From Fusobacterium perfoetens (GTDB lineage: Bacteria; Fusobacteriota; Fusobacteriia; Fusobacteriales; Fusobacteriaceae), in the NCBI RefSeq assembly GCF_021531595.1, contig NZ_JADYUD010000002.1, forward strand, positions 124,001 to 188,000: a stretch of DNA of 64,000 nt. Direction: 5' to 3'. Shown in pieces: positions 16,876 through 25,839 of the stretch. The notes beneath the pieces are model-generated. The model was not told the origin of the DNA, searched no databases, and saw only the letters and a list, made by a program, of their open reading frames with translations. How positions within the stretch are numbered: position 1 is the first letter of the stretch; every line of letters starts with the position of its first letter. Both the position numbers and the translations under genes were made by a program.

Positions 16876-17571
16876 ATGACAGTAAAAAGCATAGTAGTTG
16901 CATATAAAGCACAAATGAATCAACAGATGGGAGGGGCAGTTGATATCTATGGTTCTTTTGATAATATGATACAGCCTATGTTCCCAGTTCCTATGAGACA
17001 TATGTCAATAGTAGTGACAATAGAAGGAATAGTTAAGCCTACAGCTTTTGAAGTAAGAATAAATGGTGTTAATGACGATCTTATAACAAAAGGAGAATTT
17101 GTTCCTATGGTTGATCCATTTGGAGTAGGAAAGAAAATTCTTGACCTTGAAAATATTTTAATAAAAGACAGAGGAAGATATACAATAGATGTTCTTGAAA
17201 AAACAGCAGATGGAAAATGTAAATTTATATCTTCTCACACATTATTTATAGCAGATTATCCACCTCAAAGACAATTTACTCCAGAGATGGTTGAAAAAAT
17301 TCTTGCAGCAGATGATGTTATAAAATTAGTAAAAACTGAATTTACACCAGCAGGACTTGACAGAAAAATAAAAATTCAACATAATCTTGATAAAAACGCT
17401 CCAGTAGAAGAGGGATATATAACTATTCCTGAAGGAGATAAAATTGTTGTTGATGGAAAAGAATATGATCTTATAGGTCTAAGAAGACAAATAGAATGGA
17501 TGTTTGGAAATCCTCTTCCTAAAAAACCTGAAGAAAAGAAAGAGGAAGCTTCTGAAAAACCTCAGGCATAA
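16876..17571 (+). CDS. conserved hypothetical protein, DUF6941-like
   Basis: A 231-aa cytoplasmic protein. Residues 10-120 (GGAVDIYGSFDNMIQPMFP, a beta-rich C2-like stretch) resemble the DUF6941 family, whose function is unknown; that resemblance is from memory. The C terminus is Lys/Glu-rich. Start chosen at the ATG at 16876 because AGGGGG sits eight bases before it; an in-frame ATG 27 bases upstream has no ribosome site. It is a single gene bounded by a terminator. Confidence 0.65.
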   Translation: MTVKSIVVAYKAQMNQQMGGAVDIYGSFDNMIQPMFPVPMRHMSIVVTIEGIVKPTAFEVRINGVNDDLITKGEFVPMVDPFGVGKKILDLENILIKDRGRYTIDVLEKTADGKCKFISSHTLFIADYPPQRQFTPEMVEKILAADDVIKLVKTEFTPAGLDRKIKIQHNLDKNAPVEEGYITIPEGDKIVVDGKEYDLIGLRRQIEWMFGNPLPKKPEEKKEEASEKPQA

Positions 17572-17588
17572 TTAAAAAGTAAAATTAT

Positions 17589-17620
17589 AAAATCGGTGTA
17601 TTGTAACGCCGATTTTTTAT
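17589..17620 (+). terminator. terminator after the DUF6941-like gene
   Basis: Stem AAAATCGGTGT / ACGCCGATTTT (one G-U pair), six-base loop and T run, 18 bases after the stop. Confidence 0.85.
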
Positions 17621-17778
17621 TTTCCTGAACAGTTAGATGTATAATAGTTTGTAAATTAAAATATGTATATAAAGAAAACAAAAGATACCTTAATAAGAGT
17701 AAAAATTCTATAAAAAAATAAAAATAATGTTCAAAAAGTAAAAAAAAGGCATAAAAGATTAAAAAATAAATTAAAGTA

Positions 17779-17787
17779 TGATATAAT
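17779..17787 (+). promoter_or_regulatory. extended -10 promoter of the TPR gene
   Basis: TG-A-TATAAT, 27 bases before the proposed GTG start; no clear -35 box. Confidence 0.5.
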
Positions 17788-17813
17788 CCTTTTAAGATTC
17801 AGAGGAACAGAAG

Positions 17814-18392
17814 GTGAAAAAAATGCTAAGAACAGAAATATTTAGACAGTATAATAATGATGAAGATTTAAGCAGAAAAGAAGCTGAATTAAGGGTAGCT
17901 CTTCTGATGGAACCAGAAAATCTTACATATTTAAAAGAGCTTGGAGCTTTAGTTTATTATAAAAGAAATTGTAAAAATGCTAAGGTTATTTATAAAAAAC
18001 TTACAGAGTTAGAGCCAGGAAATGGAGATAATTTTGCTTTTTTAGGTTTTCTTAATTATGAACTTGAAGAATATGAAGAGGCAATAAAAAATTTTAACAA
18101 AGCAATTTTTCTTTTAAAAGAGCCGTCTTTTGTATGTTTCCTTCTAGGAAATGCTTATTCAAGAACAGGAAGAATTATGGAAGCAATAAAATATTATGAT
18201 CTTGCTATATTTAATAATTTGGATATTTATAATATCCATGTTGACTTTGCAAAGAAATATGAAGATATGGGAAGATTTCAGAAAGCTCTTCGTGAGTATA
18301 CAGCAGCTTACGAAATAGATCCAAGAGATAAAGAAATAAAACAAAAAATTACAGAAATGAAAGAAAAAATAAATAATGATTGTAATTTATAG
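17814..18392 (+). CDS. tetratricopeptide repeat protein
   Basis: A 192-aa all-helical cytoplasmic protein with about four TPR units from residue 18 to 180 (for example the unit NFAFLGFLNYELEEYEEAIK and the last unit KALREYTAAYEIDPRD). TPR proteins act as protein-protein adaptors; partner unknown. The start is uncertain: GTG at 17814 has AGAGGAA six bases before it, while ATG at 17823 has a weaker AAGG; the protein would lose only three residues. It ends just before a terminator, separating it from the J-domain gene. Confidence 0.82.
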   Translation: MKKMLRTEIFRQYNNDEDLSRKEAELRVALLMEPENLTYLKELGALVYYKRNCKNAKVIYKKLTELEPGNGDNFAFLGFLNYELEEYEEAIKNFNKAIFLLKEPSFVCFLLGNAYSRTGRIMEAIKYYDLAIFNNLDIYNIHVDFAKKYEDMGRFQKALREYTAAYEIDPRDKEIKQKITEMKEKINNDCNL

Positions 18393-18405
18393 TGATATAC
18401 ATTAA

Positions 18406-18450
18406 AATAATAGGAGAGGGTTTTTTTACCCTTTTCTATTATTTTTTTAT
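18406..18450 (+). terminator. terminator after the TPR gene
   Basis: 15-bp stem AATAATAGGAGAGGG / CCCTTTTCTATTATT with two G-U pairs and an eight-base loop, followed by seven T. Confidence 0.85.
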
Positions 18451-18482
18451 TAAATTATTTTAAAATTAAAAAAGGAGAATTA

Positions 18483-19034
18483 ATGGAATTAGCGTTAATA
18501 ATAGCAGCAGTTTTATTTTTTGTAATAGCTGGTTCTGCAGGAATTCAGAGAGCTGTAACTTTTATTCCAGCTTTGCTTGTTTTAGCTGTTTTATTTATGT
18601 TCTTTGGATATATAGTTGTAACTTTTTTCCCTTTAATACTTATATATCTTGTTTATGTAATGTTAAGAAATAAAAAACAACCATATTCAAGAACTAGAAC
18701 TTATTATTACAGAACAGGAAATGCTCAAGATTTTGAAGAATTTTTCAGAGGCTATACTTCAGGAAATCAGTCTAGTGGATATTATAATCAAAATGGAGGA
18801 TATTACAATAACAGTGGAAATGGATACAGTAATCCATTTGAGGACAAAAGTAAATATTATACAATTCTTGGTGTTCAGCCTGGGGCAACACAAGATGAAA
18901 TAAAAAAAGCTTACAGAGAGCAGGCTAAAAAACATCATCCTGATAGATTTGCAAATGAAAGTCAGGAAGTTAAAGATTATCATGAGAAAAAATTTAAAGA
19001 AATAAATGAAGCTTATGAAAAACTTCATGGATAA
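18483..19034 (+). CDS. membrane-anchored J-domain protein
   Basis: 183-aa co-chaperone. Residues 1-65 hold two or three hydrophobic segments that should anchor it in the inner membrane; 66-120 is a Tyr/Gly/Asn/Ser-rich linker resembling the GF linker of DnaJ; the J domain is C-terminal (about 122-183) with the DnaK-activating HPD triad in KKHHPDRF. Having the J domain last is the DjlA-type order. It should recruit DnaK to the membrane. RBS AAAGGAG is well placed. It stands alone between a terminator and the glmU promoter. Confidence 0.88.
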   Translation: MELALIIAAVLFFVIAGSAGIQRAVTFIPALLVLAVLFMFFGYIVVTFFPLILIYLVYVMLRNKKQPYSRTRTYYYRTGNAQDFEEFFRGYTSGNQSSGYYNQNGGYYNNSGNGYSNPFEDKSKYYTILGVQPGATQDEIKKAYREQAKKHHPDRFANESQEVKDYHEKKFKEINEAYEKLHG

Positions 19035-19100
19035 TTAAAAATCTTTAATAACTTTTGAAAGAATGGTCATATAATAATACTTTTTATATGTAAAAAATTA

Positions 19101-19109
19101 TGATATAAT
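19101..19109 (+). promoter_or_regulatory. extended -10 promoter of glmU-prs
   Basis: TG-A-TATAAT, 34 bases before the glmU start. Confidence 0.55.
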
Positions 19110-19142
19110 AAAATGTAAAAATTACATGAAAAGAGGATGGTT

Positions 19143-20489
19143 ATGAAATTAAAAACTCTTATTTTGGCAGCGGGAAAAGGAACAAGAATGAAATCTGATC
19201 TTCCAAAAGTAATCCATAAAGTAAATGGAATACCAATGGTAAAAAAGATTTTAAATGAACTAGAAAAATTAGGAACAGAAGAAAATATATTAATTCTTGG
19301 ACATAAAAAAGAAGAAATATTAAAAGAACTTGGGGAAATAAAATATGCAGTTCAGGAAGAGCAGCTAGGAACAGGTCATGCAATAATGCAGGCAGAGAAT
19401 CTTCTTAAGGATTATGAAGGAGATGTAATGATTTTATATGGAGATACTCCACTTTTAAGACATGAAACTTTAAAAGCAATGTATGAAGCTCATAAAAAAT
19501 CTGGAGTAGCTACTACAATTCTTACATCTGTATATGAAAATCCATTTGGATATGGAAGAATAGTAAAAAATGGAGAAAAAGTAACAGCAATAGTTGAAGA
19601 AAAAGAAGCTGATGAAGAAACTAAAAAAATAAAAGAGGTTAATGCAGGGGTTTATTGTTGTAATGCTAAAGAACTTTTTGCAGCTCTTAAAAAAGTTACA
19701 AATAATAATGAAAAAGGTGAATATTATCTTACAGATATAGTTGGAATTCAAGTAGGAGAGGGAAAAACTGTAGCAAGTTTTGTTCTTGAAGATAACAGAG
19801 AAATACTTGGAGTAAATTCAAAAGTTGAACTTGCAGAAGCATCAAAAATTTTAAGAGAGAGAAAAAATACTTCTCTTATGGAAGAGGGAGTAATCCTTAT
19901 AGATCCTGCTTCAACTTATATAGAAGAAACAGTAAAAATAGGAAGAGACACAGTTATTTATCCAACTGTAATGCTTCAGGGAAATACAGTAATAGGTGAA
20001 AACTGTGAAATCATAGGCTGCACAAGAATAATAGACAGTACTTTGGGAAATGATATAAGAATAGAATCATCTGTAATAGAAGAAAGTATAGTTGATGATA
20101 AAGTTACTATGGGACCATTTGCTCATTTAAGACCAAAATCTCATCTTAAAGAAAAAGTTCATATAGGAAACTTTGTTGAAGTTAAGAAATCAACTCTTGA
20201 ATATGGAGTAAAAGCAGGTCATCTTACATATTTAGGAAATGCAACAGTAGGAAAAGATACTAATATAGGTGCAGGAACAATAACATGTAACTATGACGGA
20301 GTTAATAAATTTGATACAGTAATAGGTGAAAATGTATTTATAGGAAGTGATACAATGCTTGTGGCTCCTGTAAATATAGGAGACAAGGCAATAACAGGAG
20401 CAGGTTCTGTAATAACAAAAGATGTAGCTCCAAGAGCTCTTGCAGTTGAAAGAAGTAAGCAAATAATTAAATTTGAATGGAGGAAATAA
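19143..20489 (+). CDS. glmU: bifunctional GlmU: N-acetylglucosamine-1-phosphate uridyltransferase / glucosamine-1-phosphate acetyltransferase
   Basis: Cytoplasmic enzyme making UDP-GlcNAc for peptidoglycan and LPS. The N-terminal pyrophosphorylase domain carries [17 protein letters not shown] (residues 5-21) and the DTPL segment. From about 250 the protein is a left-handed parallel beta-helix of hexapeptide repeats with the acetyl-CoA site segment NYDG. At 448 aa it is full length. Start chosen at 19143, six bases after AGAGG; an ATG six bases upstream is directly against that site. The prs ribosome site lies inside the last codons. Confidence 0.96.
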   Translation: MKLKTLILAAGKGTRMKSDLPKVIHKVNGIPMVKKILNELEKLGTEENILILGHKKEEILKELGEIKYAVQEEQLGTGHAIMQAENLLKDYEGDVMILYGDTPLLRHETLKAMYEAHKKSGVATTILTSVYENPFGYGRIVKNGEKVTAIVEEKEADEETKKIKEVNAGVYCCNAKELFAALKKVTNNNEKGEYYLTDIVGIQVGEGKTVASFVLEDNREILGVNSKVELAEASKILRERKNTSLMEEGVILIDPASTYIEETVKIGRDTVIYPTVMLQGNTVIGENCEIIGCTRIIDSTLGNDIRIESSVIEESIVDDKVTMGPFAHLRPKSHLKEKVHIGNFVEVKKSTLEYGVKAGHLTYLGNATVGKDTNIGAGTITCNYDGVNKFDTVIGENVFIGSDTMLVAPVNIGDKAITGAGSVITKDVAPRALAVERSKQIIKFEWRK

Positions 20490-20494
20490 AAAAA

Positions 20495-21466
20495 ATGCAA
20501 AAAATGGAAATGAAAGAAGTTAAAATTTTTTCAGGAACATCAAATGTAGAACTAGCTGAAAAAATAGCTAGAAAACTTGATTTAGCTTTAGGAGATGTGC
20601 AAATCGTAAGATTTAAAGATGGAGAAGTTTATGTAAGAGTAGACGAAACTGTAAGAGGAAGAGATGTATTTGTTATTCAACCTACTTCTGGACCAGTAAA
20701 TGAAAACTTAATGGAACTTTTAATCTTTATTGATGCATTAAAAAGAGCATCAGCAAAAACAATCAATGTATTGCTTCCATATTATGGATATGCAAGACAA
20801 GAAAGAAAATCAAGCCCAAGAGAACCAATTACAGCAAAATTAGTTGCTAACCTTTTAACAAAAGCTGGAGCAAACAGAATAGTAACAATGGATTTACATG
20901 CTGATCAGATTCAAGGATTCTTTGATATTCCTGTAGACCACTTACAAGCATTACCATTACTAGCAAAATACTTTATCAATAAAGGTCTTACTGGAGATGA
21001 TGTTGTAGTTGTTTCTCCAGATATCGGAGGGGTAAAAAGAGCAAGAAAATTAGCTGAATGGCTTGACTGTAAAATTGCTATTATTGACAAAAGAAGACCA
21101 AAACCAAATATGTCAGAAGTTATGAACCTTATAGGAGATGTAGAAGGAAAAACTGCTATTTTCATTGATGACATGATTGATACTGCTGGAACTATAGTAA
21201 ACGGAGTAGAAGCAATTATGAAAAGAGGAGCAAAAGAATCTTACATCTGTTGTTCACATGCTATTCTTTCAGGGCCTGCTGTTGGAAGATTACAAGATTG
21301 TTCAGTAAAAGAAGTAATCATAACTGACTCAATAAAACTTGCTGAAGAAAAGAAAATAGATAAAATTAAAGTTTTATCAGTTGATGGATTATTTGCAGAA
21401 GCAATAAAAAGAATCGTAAATCACGAATCTGTATCTGAATTATTTGAAAGCTTTGAAAATATCTAA
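20495..21466 (+). CDS. prs: ribose-phosphate pyrophosphokinase
   Basis: Makes PRPP from ribose 5-phosphate and ATP for purine, pyrimidine, His, Trp and NAD synthesis. The 323 residues show the class I PRS signature ([18 protein letters not shown]) and the PRPP loop DDMIDTAGT. The start is placed at the ATG at 20495, eleven bases after GGAGG; an ATG 18 bases earlier would overlap that ribosome site. Linkage glmU-prs is common in Gram-positive and fusobacterial genomes. Confidence 0.96.
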   Translation: MQKMEMKEVKIFSGTSNVELAEKIARKLDLALGDVQIVRFKDGEVYVRVDETVRGRDVFVIQPTSGPVNENLMELLIFIDALKRASAKTINVLLPYYGYARQERKSSPREPITAKLVANLLTKAGANRIVTMDLHADQIQGFFDIPVDHLQALPLLAKYFINKGLTGDDVVVVSPDIGGVKRARKLAEWLDCKIAIIDKRRPKPNMSEVMNLIGDVEGKTAIFIDDMIDTAGTIVNGVEAIMKRGAKESYICCSHAILSGPAVGRLQDCSVKEVIITDSIKLAEEKKIDKIKVLSVDGLFAEAIKRIVNHESVSELFESFENI

Positions 21467-21492
21467 AAAGCATAAAACTAAGAAATTATATG

Positions 21493-21525
21493 AAAAAGCT
21501 AGTCTTTAGACTAGCTTTTTATTTT
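21493..21525 (+). terminator. terminator after prs
   Basis: Perfect 12-bp stem AAAAAGCTAGTC / GACTAGCTTTTT with a TTTA loop, then T-rich sequence. Confidence 0.9.
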
Positions 21526-21590
21526 ATTTTATGTTAAAATATTTTGAAGTTACATTTATTCACAGCTGTATTTTTAAATGAAGGTGGAAA

Positions 21591-22211
21591 ATGAAAAATA
21601 ACGAAATAGATTATAAAAAATTAGGAACTGAATTAAAAGAGGGAAAACTTATTATTTATCCTACAGATACTGTTTATGGAGTAGGTGGAGTAATAACTAA
21701 TGAAGAAACTATAAAAGATATTTATAAAGCTAAAGACAGAAGTTTTTCATCTCCTCTTATAGCACTAGTAAGCAGTGCTGATAAAATAGAAGATATAGCT
21801 TTTATAAATGAGAAAAACAGAGAAAAAATTGAAAAACTTATCAGAGAGTTTTGGCCTGGTGGCCTTACAATAATTCTTGAAAGTAAGAATATAGTTCCTC
21901 CTATAATGATTTCAAATGGAAAAACAGTAGGAGTAAGAATGCCTAATCATGAAACAGCACTTAAAATAATAGAAAGTGCAGGAGGAATCCTTCCTACAAC
22001 AAGTGCTAATATTTCAGGAGAAGCAACACCTCGTTCTTATGAAGAACTTGATGAGGAATTTAAAAAAAGAGTTGATATAATTGTAGATGGAGGAAAATGT
22101 CCTATAGGAACAGCTTCTACAATCATAGATATGAGCAGTGAAAATATAAAAATACTGAGAGAAGGGGCTATATCTCAGGAAAAAATAGAAATGATAATAG
22201 GTAAAATATAA
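21591..22211 (+). CDS. L-threonylcarbamoyladenylate synthase (Sua5/YciO/YrdC family)
   Basis: Cytoplasmic enzyme condensing threonine, bicarbonate and ATP to TC-AMP, the first step of t6A37 tRNA modification. The YrdC domain fills the 206 aa, with YPTDTVYGVGG (20-30), the KxR-type KAKDRSF segment and TTSANISGEAT near 136. There is no C-terminal Sua5 domain, so it is the short TsaC form. A small unknown gene follows 14 bases later and is probably co-transcribed. Confidence 0.92.
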   Translation: MKNNEIDYKKLGTELKEGKLIIYPTDTVYGVGGVITNEETIKDIYKAKDRSFSSPLIALVSSADKIEDIAFINEKNREKIEKLIREFWPGGLTIILESKNIVPPIMISNGKTVGVRMPNHETALKIIESAGGILPTTSANISGEATPRSYEELDEEFKKRVDIIVDGGKCPIGTASTIIDMSSENIKILREGAISQEKIEMIIGKI

Positions 22212-22225
22212 AGTCGGAGGTTATA

Positions 22226-22663
22226 ATGAAAGGGCAAAGAGTAAATCCAGAGAAATTAAATCCTATGGAAATGAACAGTATGTCATCAATGATGGGAATG
22301 ATGAGTCTTTTACAAAAAATAGGGAAGGGAAAAAGAAAATATTCTGTAAAGCTGGAAAAAAATCATAAGAAATTCTTAGTAAGATTTATGACAGATATAA
22401 AGAAACAATTTTCAGAAACTTATGCAGACAGTCAAATGAAAGGTGTACTTACATTTTTTGATTATGTGAAGTCAGCTTGTGAAAATAAAGCTACAACTGA
22501 ATTAAAATTAAGTTATGAAGAATTTGATTTTTTAAAAAGACTTTTAACTGATTCATTAAAAGGTATAGAAGCAATGCAGCTTAAATGGTATAACCTAATT
22601 AAAAAAGCTACTTTAAAAATGATGAAAGTTCAGTATAAAGAAGTTTTAAAACAAATGAAGTAA
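22226..22663 (+). CDS. hypothetical protein, basic and helical
   Basis: 145 aa, not recognised. It opens with a Met-rich stretch (about residues 14-28: MEMNSMSSMMGMMSLL), followed by a basic, probably all-helical body rich in Lys and Phe. No signal peptide, membrane segment or cysteine pair. RBS GGAGG lies six bases before the ATG, 14 bases after the TsaC gene stop, so it is likely in the same transcript. Function unknown. Confidence 0.65.
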   Translation: MKGQRVNPEKLNPMEMNSMSSMMGMMSLLQKIGKGKRKYSVKLEKNHKKFLVRFMTDIKKQFSETYADSQMKGVLTFFDYVKSACENKATTELKLSYEEFDFLKRLLTDSLKGIEAMQLKWYNLIKKATLKMMKVQYKEVLKQMK

Positions 22664-22689
22664 TATAACAGAAAAGTTAATACAATAAG

Positions 22690-22745
22690 AGGCTGGAAAA
22701 TAAAATTTTCTACATAAAAAATTTTATTTTCCAGTTTTGTTTTTA
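22690..22745 (+). terminator. long terminator hairpin after the TsaC operon
   Basis: Perfect 17-bp inverted repeat (CTGGAAAATAAAATTTT at 22693-22709 and its complement at 22718-22734) with an eight-base loop, then TTTTGTTTTT. Confidence 0.85.
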
Positions 22746-22870
22746 AGAGAAGGAAATGAAGAGAAAAAAGAGAATAAAATATAAAATAAATATTTTACTT
22801 TTTACAAATAACATAGTATACTAAAATTATATTATGGTATAAGTATTTTTTTGAGATGAAGGAGAGTTTT

Positions 22871-23314
22871 ATGAAGATAACTAAAGAGACAGATTATGCT
22901 TTTAGAATAGTTTTATTCTTAAGTATGAATCAAGGAGATAACAAAAGATTCAGCGGAGATGAACTTGTAGAAATAAATGAAATACCTAAAAATCTTGGAA
23001 AAAGAATTTTAACAAGACTTGTTGATGGGAAAATAATTAATTCTAAAAAGGGAATTGGAGGAGGGTTCTGTCTTGAGCGTGACAGAAAGACAATTACTCT
23101 TCTTGATGTTATGAATATAGTAGAGGTTATGGATTTTAAAGATTGTGTTGCCAGCAATGAAATCTGTGGTTTTAAATCTGGAAGATGTGCTATTCATACA
23201 ACAATGGAAAGAATTAAAAAGGTATTGTTTGATGAGTTTGCAGCAGTAACTTTTGAAGATCTTGTGGCTATTGAAAATGGTCCTTGTAAAAGAAAAGCAA
23301 AAAAAAATAAATAA
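22871..23314 (+). CDS. Rrf2-family regulator with three-cysteine Fe-S motif
   Basis: 147-aa winged-helix regulator of the IscR/NsrR/Rrf2 family. HTH is in the N-terminal 60 residues. Three cysteines, C92, C99 and C106 (C-x6-C-x6-C), match the iron-sulfur ligands of the family, so it may sense O2, NO, peroxide or Fe-S status. Start placed at ATG 22871 because AAGGAG lies six bases before it; an ATG 15 bases upstream precedes the ribosome site. It directly precedes rubrerythrin, a likely but unproven target. Confidence 0.88.
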   Translation: MKITKETDYAFRIVLFLSMNQGDNKRFSGDELVEINEIPKNLGKRILTRLVDGKIINSKKGIGGGFCLERDRKTITLLDVMNIVEVMDFKDCVASNEICGFKSGRCAIHTTMERIKKVLFDEFAAVTFEDLVAIENGPCKRKAKKNK

Positions 23315-23320
23315 TATTAA

Positions 23321-23368
23321 AAAACTGAAAGGTGAATTTAAAAATTTGTCTTTCAGTTTTATTTTTTT
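23321..23368 (+). terminator. terminator of the Rrf2 gene
   Basis: 11-bp stem AAAACTGAAAG / CTTTCAGTTTT with an 18-base loop that can partly pair, followed by a T run. Confidence 0.85.
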
Positions 23369-23441
23369 ATGTGTCATTAAATAACCTTTCATTTTAAAGA
23401 AAATGTGAAAAATAAAATAAGACAAAAAATATATTTTTCTA

Positions 23442-23470
23442 TTGACAAGATACAAAAAAGGTGCTATACT
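23442..23470 (+). promoter_or_regulatory. rubrerythrin promoter
   Basis: TTGACA (23442-23447), 17 bases, TATACT (23465-23470), giving a leader of about 50 bases. Confidence 0.88.
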
Positions 23471-23526
23471 TAAAACATAATTGAAATGATTACAAATTAT
23501 TTTTTTAAAGTACGGAGGATAGAATT

Positions 23527-24075
23527 ATGAAAAAATTTAGATGTAAAGTATGTGGAGAAATAATTAACGAAGGTGCAGTAAAATGTCCTGTATGTGGTGT
23601 AGGACCAGATAAATGGGAAGAAATAGTTGAAGGAGCTGAAAAAATCTGGGCAACTGAACATAAAATCGGTGAAGGAATGGAATGTGGAGATGAAGAAATA
23701 ATCGCTGGTTTAAGAGCAAACTTTGAAGGAGAATGTACAGAAGTTGGAATGTACTTAGCTATGTCAAGAGTTGCTGACAGAGAAGGATATCCAGAAGTTG
23801 CAGAAGCTTACAAAAGAATAGCTTTTGAAGAAGCTGAACATGCTGCAAAATTTGCTGAATTATTAGGAGAATGTGTAAGTGCTTCTACAGAAGAAAACTT
23901 AAAAGCTAGAGTTGAAGCTGAATATGGAGCAACAGCTGGTAAATTTGATATTGCTAAGAGAGCAAAAATGTTAGGATTTGACGCTATCCATGATACAGTT
24001 CATGAAATGGCTAAAGACGAAGCTAGACACGGAAAAGCTTTCACTGGATTATTAAACAGATACTTCGGAAAATAA
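23527..24075 (+). CDS. rbr: reverse-type rubrerythrin
   Basis: 182-aa non-heme diiron peroxidase protecting anaerobes from H2O2. The rubredoxin-like domain is N-terminal (C6, C9, C20, C23 binding one Fe), before the four-helix diiron domain (about 55-180, with [21 protein letters not shown] and DEARHGKAF ligand segments). This order is that of reverse rubrerythrins of clostridia, opposite to classical ones. Strong promoter and terminator flank it, as expected for an abundant, inducible protein. Confidence 0.93.
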   Translation: MKKFRCKVCGEIINEGAVKCPVCGVGPDKWEEIVEGAEKIWATEHKIGEGMECGDEEIIAGLRANFEGECTEVGMYLAMSRVADREGYPEVAEAYKRIAFEEAEHAAKFAELLGECVSASTEENLKARVEAEYGATAGKFDIAKRAKMLGFDAIHDTVHEMAKDEARHGKAFTGLLNRYFGK

Positions 24076-24088
24076 TAAAATATAAATT

Positions 24089-24117
24089 AGAGCCGGCTTT
24101 TATGCCGGCTTTTTTAT
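24089..24117 (+). terminator. rubrerythrin terminator
   Basis: GC-rich stem AGCCGGC / GCCGGCT with a TTTTAT loop followed by six T. Confidence 0.92.
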
Positions 24118-24140
24118 TAACAATATTAAATAATTAAAAG

Positions 24141-24169
24141 TTGACAAAATGAGTAAAAAATGTTATTAT
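24141..24169 (+). promoter_or_regulatory. promoter of the 24229 gene
   Basis: TTGACA (24141-24146), 17 bases, TATTAT (24164-24169), 60 bases before the start codon. Confidence 0.8.
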
Positions 24170-24228
24170 TTTTACATAAGAAGTATATAAATTTATATAA
24201 ATTTGCAAATTAATTAGTGAGGTGAAAT

Positions 24229-24480
24229 ATGAACTTTGAAAATATAGCAGAGCAAGTTTATCAAGAAACTTTTGATAAAATGTTTGATGCGTTAGTAGAA
24301 GAATACAAAAGAGGTGAAATAGATTTAGAAACTTTAGAGGCAAATGCTGAAGAGCAGTCTCAAGTTCTTCTTAATGGAATGTTTGAAGGGGAAACTAAAT
24401 TTGCATATACAAATGCAATTGTAGATGCTCACCAATTTGTTATCTCTAGAATTAAAAATGGAACATTAGTAGTAGAGTAG
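24229..24480 (+). CDS. small acidic hypothetical protein
   Basis: 83 aa, unrecognised. It is acidic and predicted helical throughout, with no signal peptide, membrane segment or cysteine. Expression signs are strong: a good promoter, a GAGGTG ribosome site before the ATG, and a terminator. It is monocistronic between rubrerythrin and the converging lrgB. Function unknown. Confidence 0.7.
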   Translation: MNFENIAEQVYQETFDKMFDALVEEYKRGEIDLETLEANAEEQSQVLLNGMFEGETKFAYTNAIVDAHQFVISRIKNGTLVVE

Positions 24481-24514
24481 AGCTTTAATAAAATATTAAT
24501 TAAAAGATATTAAT

Positions 24515-24547
24515 AAAAAAGAAACTGAATTTTCAGTTTCTTTTTTT
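24515..24547. terminator. bidirectional terminator between the 24229 gene and lrgB
   Basis: Stem GAAACTGAA / TTCAGTTTC around TT, extended by A and T runs on both sides, between converging genes. Confidence 0.85.
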
Positions 24548-24562
24548 GTATTATTAAAAGTT

Positions 24563-25258
24563 TTATGAAATAAGAAAGATAAATAAAGGTGCTATAAGGA
24601 ATGTAATAATTCCTGAAACAACTATTGAAAGAGCACTCATTGCTCCTTCCACTTCTCCCATTTCCAAAGCTTTTGAAGTTCCTACAGCATGGCTTGAAAT
24701 TCCTATTCCTATTCCTTTTGCCACTGGATGCTTTATTTTAAAACATTTACATACAGCAGGTGCAAGAACATTTCCAACTATTCCTGTAACAATTATTGCA
24801 AAGATTGTAATTGCGGGAACTCCTCCAAGAAGTTTGCTAAGTTCAATTCCTATAGGTGTAGTTATTGATTTAGGCATAAAAGAAACAAGAAGTAATTTAT
24901 CTATTCCTAAAAGCTTTCCAAGAAGTATAGTTGATACTATTGCAGTAGCTGCTCCAACAAGAGAACCTATTATTATAGGCAGGAAGTTCTGTTTTAGTTT
25001 ATCAAGCTGCTTGTAAAGAGGAAGAGCTAAAGAAATTGTAGCAGGTGCAAGAAGAAATGTCATATAGTCTCCCCCTCTTCTGAAGTAATCAAGAGGAATA
25101 TTAAAGAAAGACATAACTCCCATTGCAATTACAATTCCTATAAGTAAAGGATTAAAAATAGGAAATTTAGTTTTTTTGAAAACAAAAAGTCCTATATGAA
25201 AAGCAGATATTGTAAGAATTAATCCAAAAAGTGGTGTATTTAAAATTGATATATCCAT
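24563..25258 (-). CDS. lrgB: LrgB/CidB-family membrane protein
   Basis: 231-aa integral membrane protein of the LrgB (PF04172) family, with about seven hydrophobic segments and the family motifs MPKSITTPIGIELSK and SHAVGTSKALEMGE. It works with LrgA in control of murein hydrolase release, pyruvate or metabolite export, depending on species. The start overlaps the lrgA stop by one base (TAATG), so both are made together. Confidence 0.92.
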   Translation of the reverse strand: MDISILNTPLFGLILTISAFHIGLFVFKKTKFPIFNPLLIGIVIAMGVMSFFNIPLDYFRRGGDYMTFLLAPATISLALPLYKQLDKLKQNFLPIIIGSLVGAATAIVSTILLGKLLGIDKLLLVSFMPKSITTPIGIELSKLLGGVPAITIFAIIVTGIVGNVLAPAVCKCFKIKHPVAKGIGIGISSHAVGTSKALEMGEVEGAMSALSIVVSGIITFLIAPLFIFLIS

Positions 25259-25605
25259 TATTTTTTCTCCATTTTTTTTATGCAGTATTCAACAGTTTTT
25301 CCTGTGACTACCATAGTGATAACAGTGGTAACAATTAACAGAATAAGGATTTTGAAAAATCCTGTTTTAAGCAGTGTCATGTATTCTAAAAGTTCTACAG
25401 CAGGAGGAAGAAAAAATATAATCATATTAAGTATAAGAAAATCACATACTTTTTCCACACTTTCAACTTTAAGAACTTTTGTCCAAAGCAGAATAAAAAG
25501 AATAAGCATTCCCAAAATCGTACCTGGAAGGGGAAGATGGAAAAGATTCTGAATAATAACTCCTGCAAAGTTTATAACTAGCAGAATTAAAAATTGTTTA
25601 AACAT
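25258..25605 (-). CDS. lrgA: LrgA/CidA-family holin-like protein
   Basis: 115-aa holin-like membrane protein with four hydrophobic segments and the PGTILGMLILFILL motif typical of the family. First gene of the lrgAB pair. The ribosome site AAAGGAAAGG directly follows a long hairpin in the leader (25623-25691), and a strong promoter lies about 125 bases upstream, so control by leader RNA structure is plausible. Confidence 0.9.
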   Translation of the reverse strand: MFKQFLILLVINFAGVIIQNLFHLPLPGTILGMLILFILLWTKVLKVESVEKVCDFLILNMIIFFLPPAVELLEYMTLLKTGFFKILILLIVTTVITMVVTGKTVEYCIKKMEKK

Positions 25606-25622
25606 AAATTATTCCTTTCCTT

Positions 25623-25691
25623 TTTTGTAAAAAATAAAATTTTACACTCTGAAAGCTCTTTCAATTTCTTAAAACTTTATTTTTTACAAAA
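25623..25691 (-). promoter_or_regulatory. 22-bp leader hairpin directly upstream of the lrgA ribosome site
   Basis: Two 22-base arms (25623-25644 and 25670-25691) pair with a single G-U wobble. The 25-base loop contains a second small hairpin (GAAAG/CTTTC). On the minus strand the stem ends next to the lrgA Shine-Dalgarno sequence. Confidence 0.7.
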
Positions 25692-25727
25692 TTTTTATTA
25701 GTTGTATTTTAATAATAATACTTTGCT

Positions 25728-25757
25728 ATTATAGTACCTTTATTAGCAAGGTGTCAA
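25728..25757 (-). promoter_or_regulatory. lrgAB promoter
   Basis: On the minus strand TTGACA (25757-25752), 18-base spacer, TATAAT (25733-25728). Start would be near 25720, giving a leader of about 115 bases. Confidence 0.8.
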
Positions 25758-25794
25758 TGTTTTTACAATAAAAATTACTAAAGTGTACCAAATG

Positions 25795-25803
25795 TGATAT
25801 AAT
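25795..25803 (+). promoter_or_regulatory. extended -10 promoter of the LtaS-like gene
   Basis: TG-A-TATAAT, 37 bases before the ATG at 25840. Confidence 0.55.
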
Positions 25804-25839
25804 AAACTGTTATAAGTTTTTACATATTTGGGAGGTTTT

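Noticed and set aside
23470-23500. PerR/Fur-like box downstream of the rubrerythrin promoter
   Set aside because: The A/T-rich segment is only weakly symmetric and does not match the usual consensus well enough.
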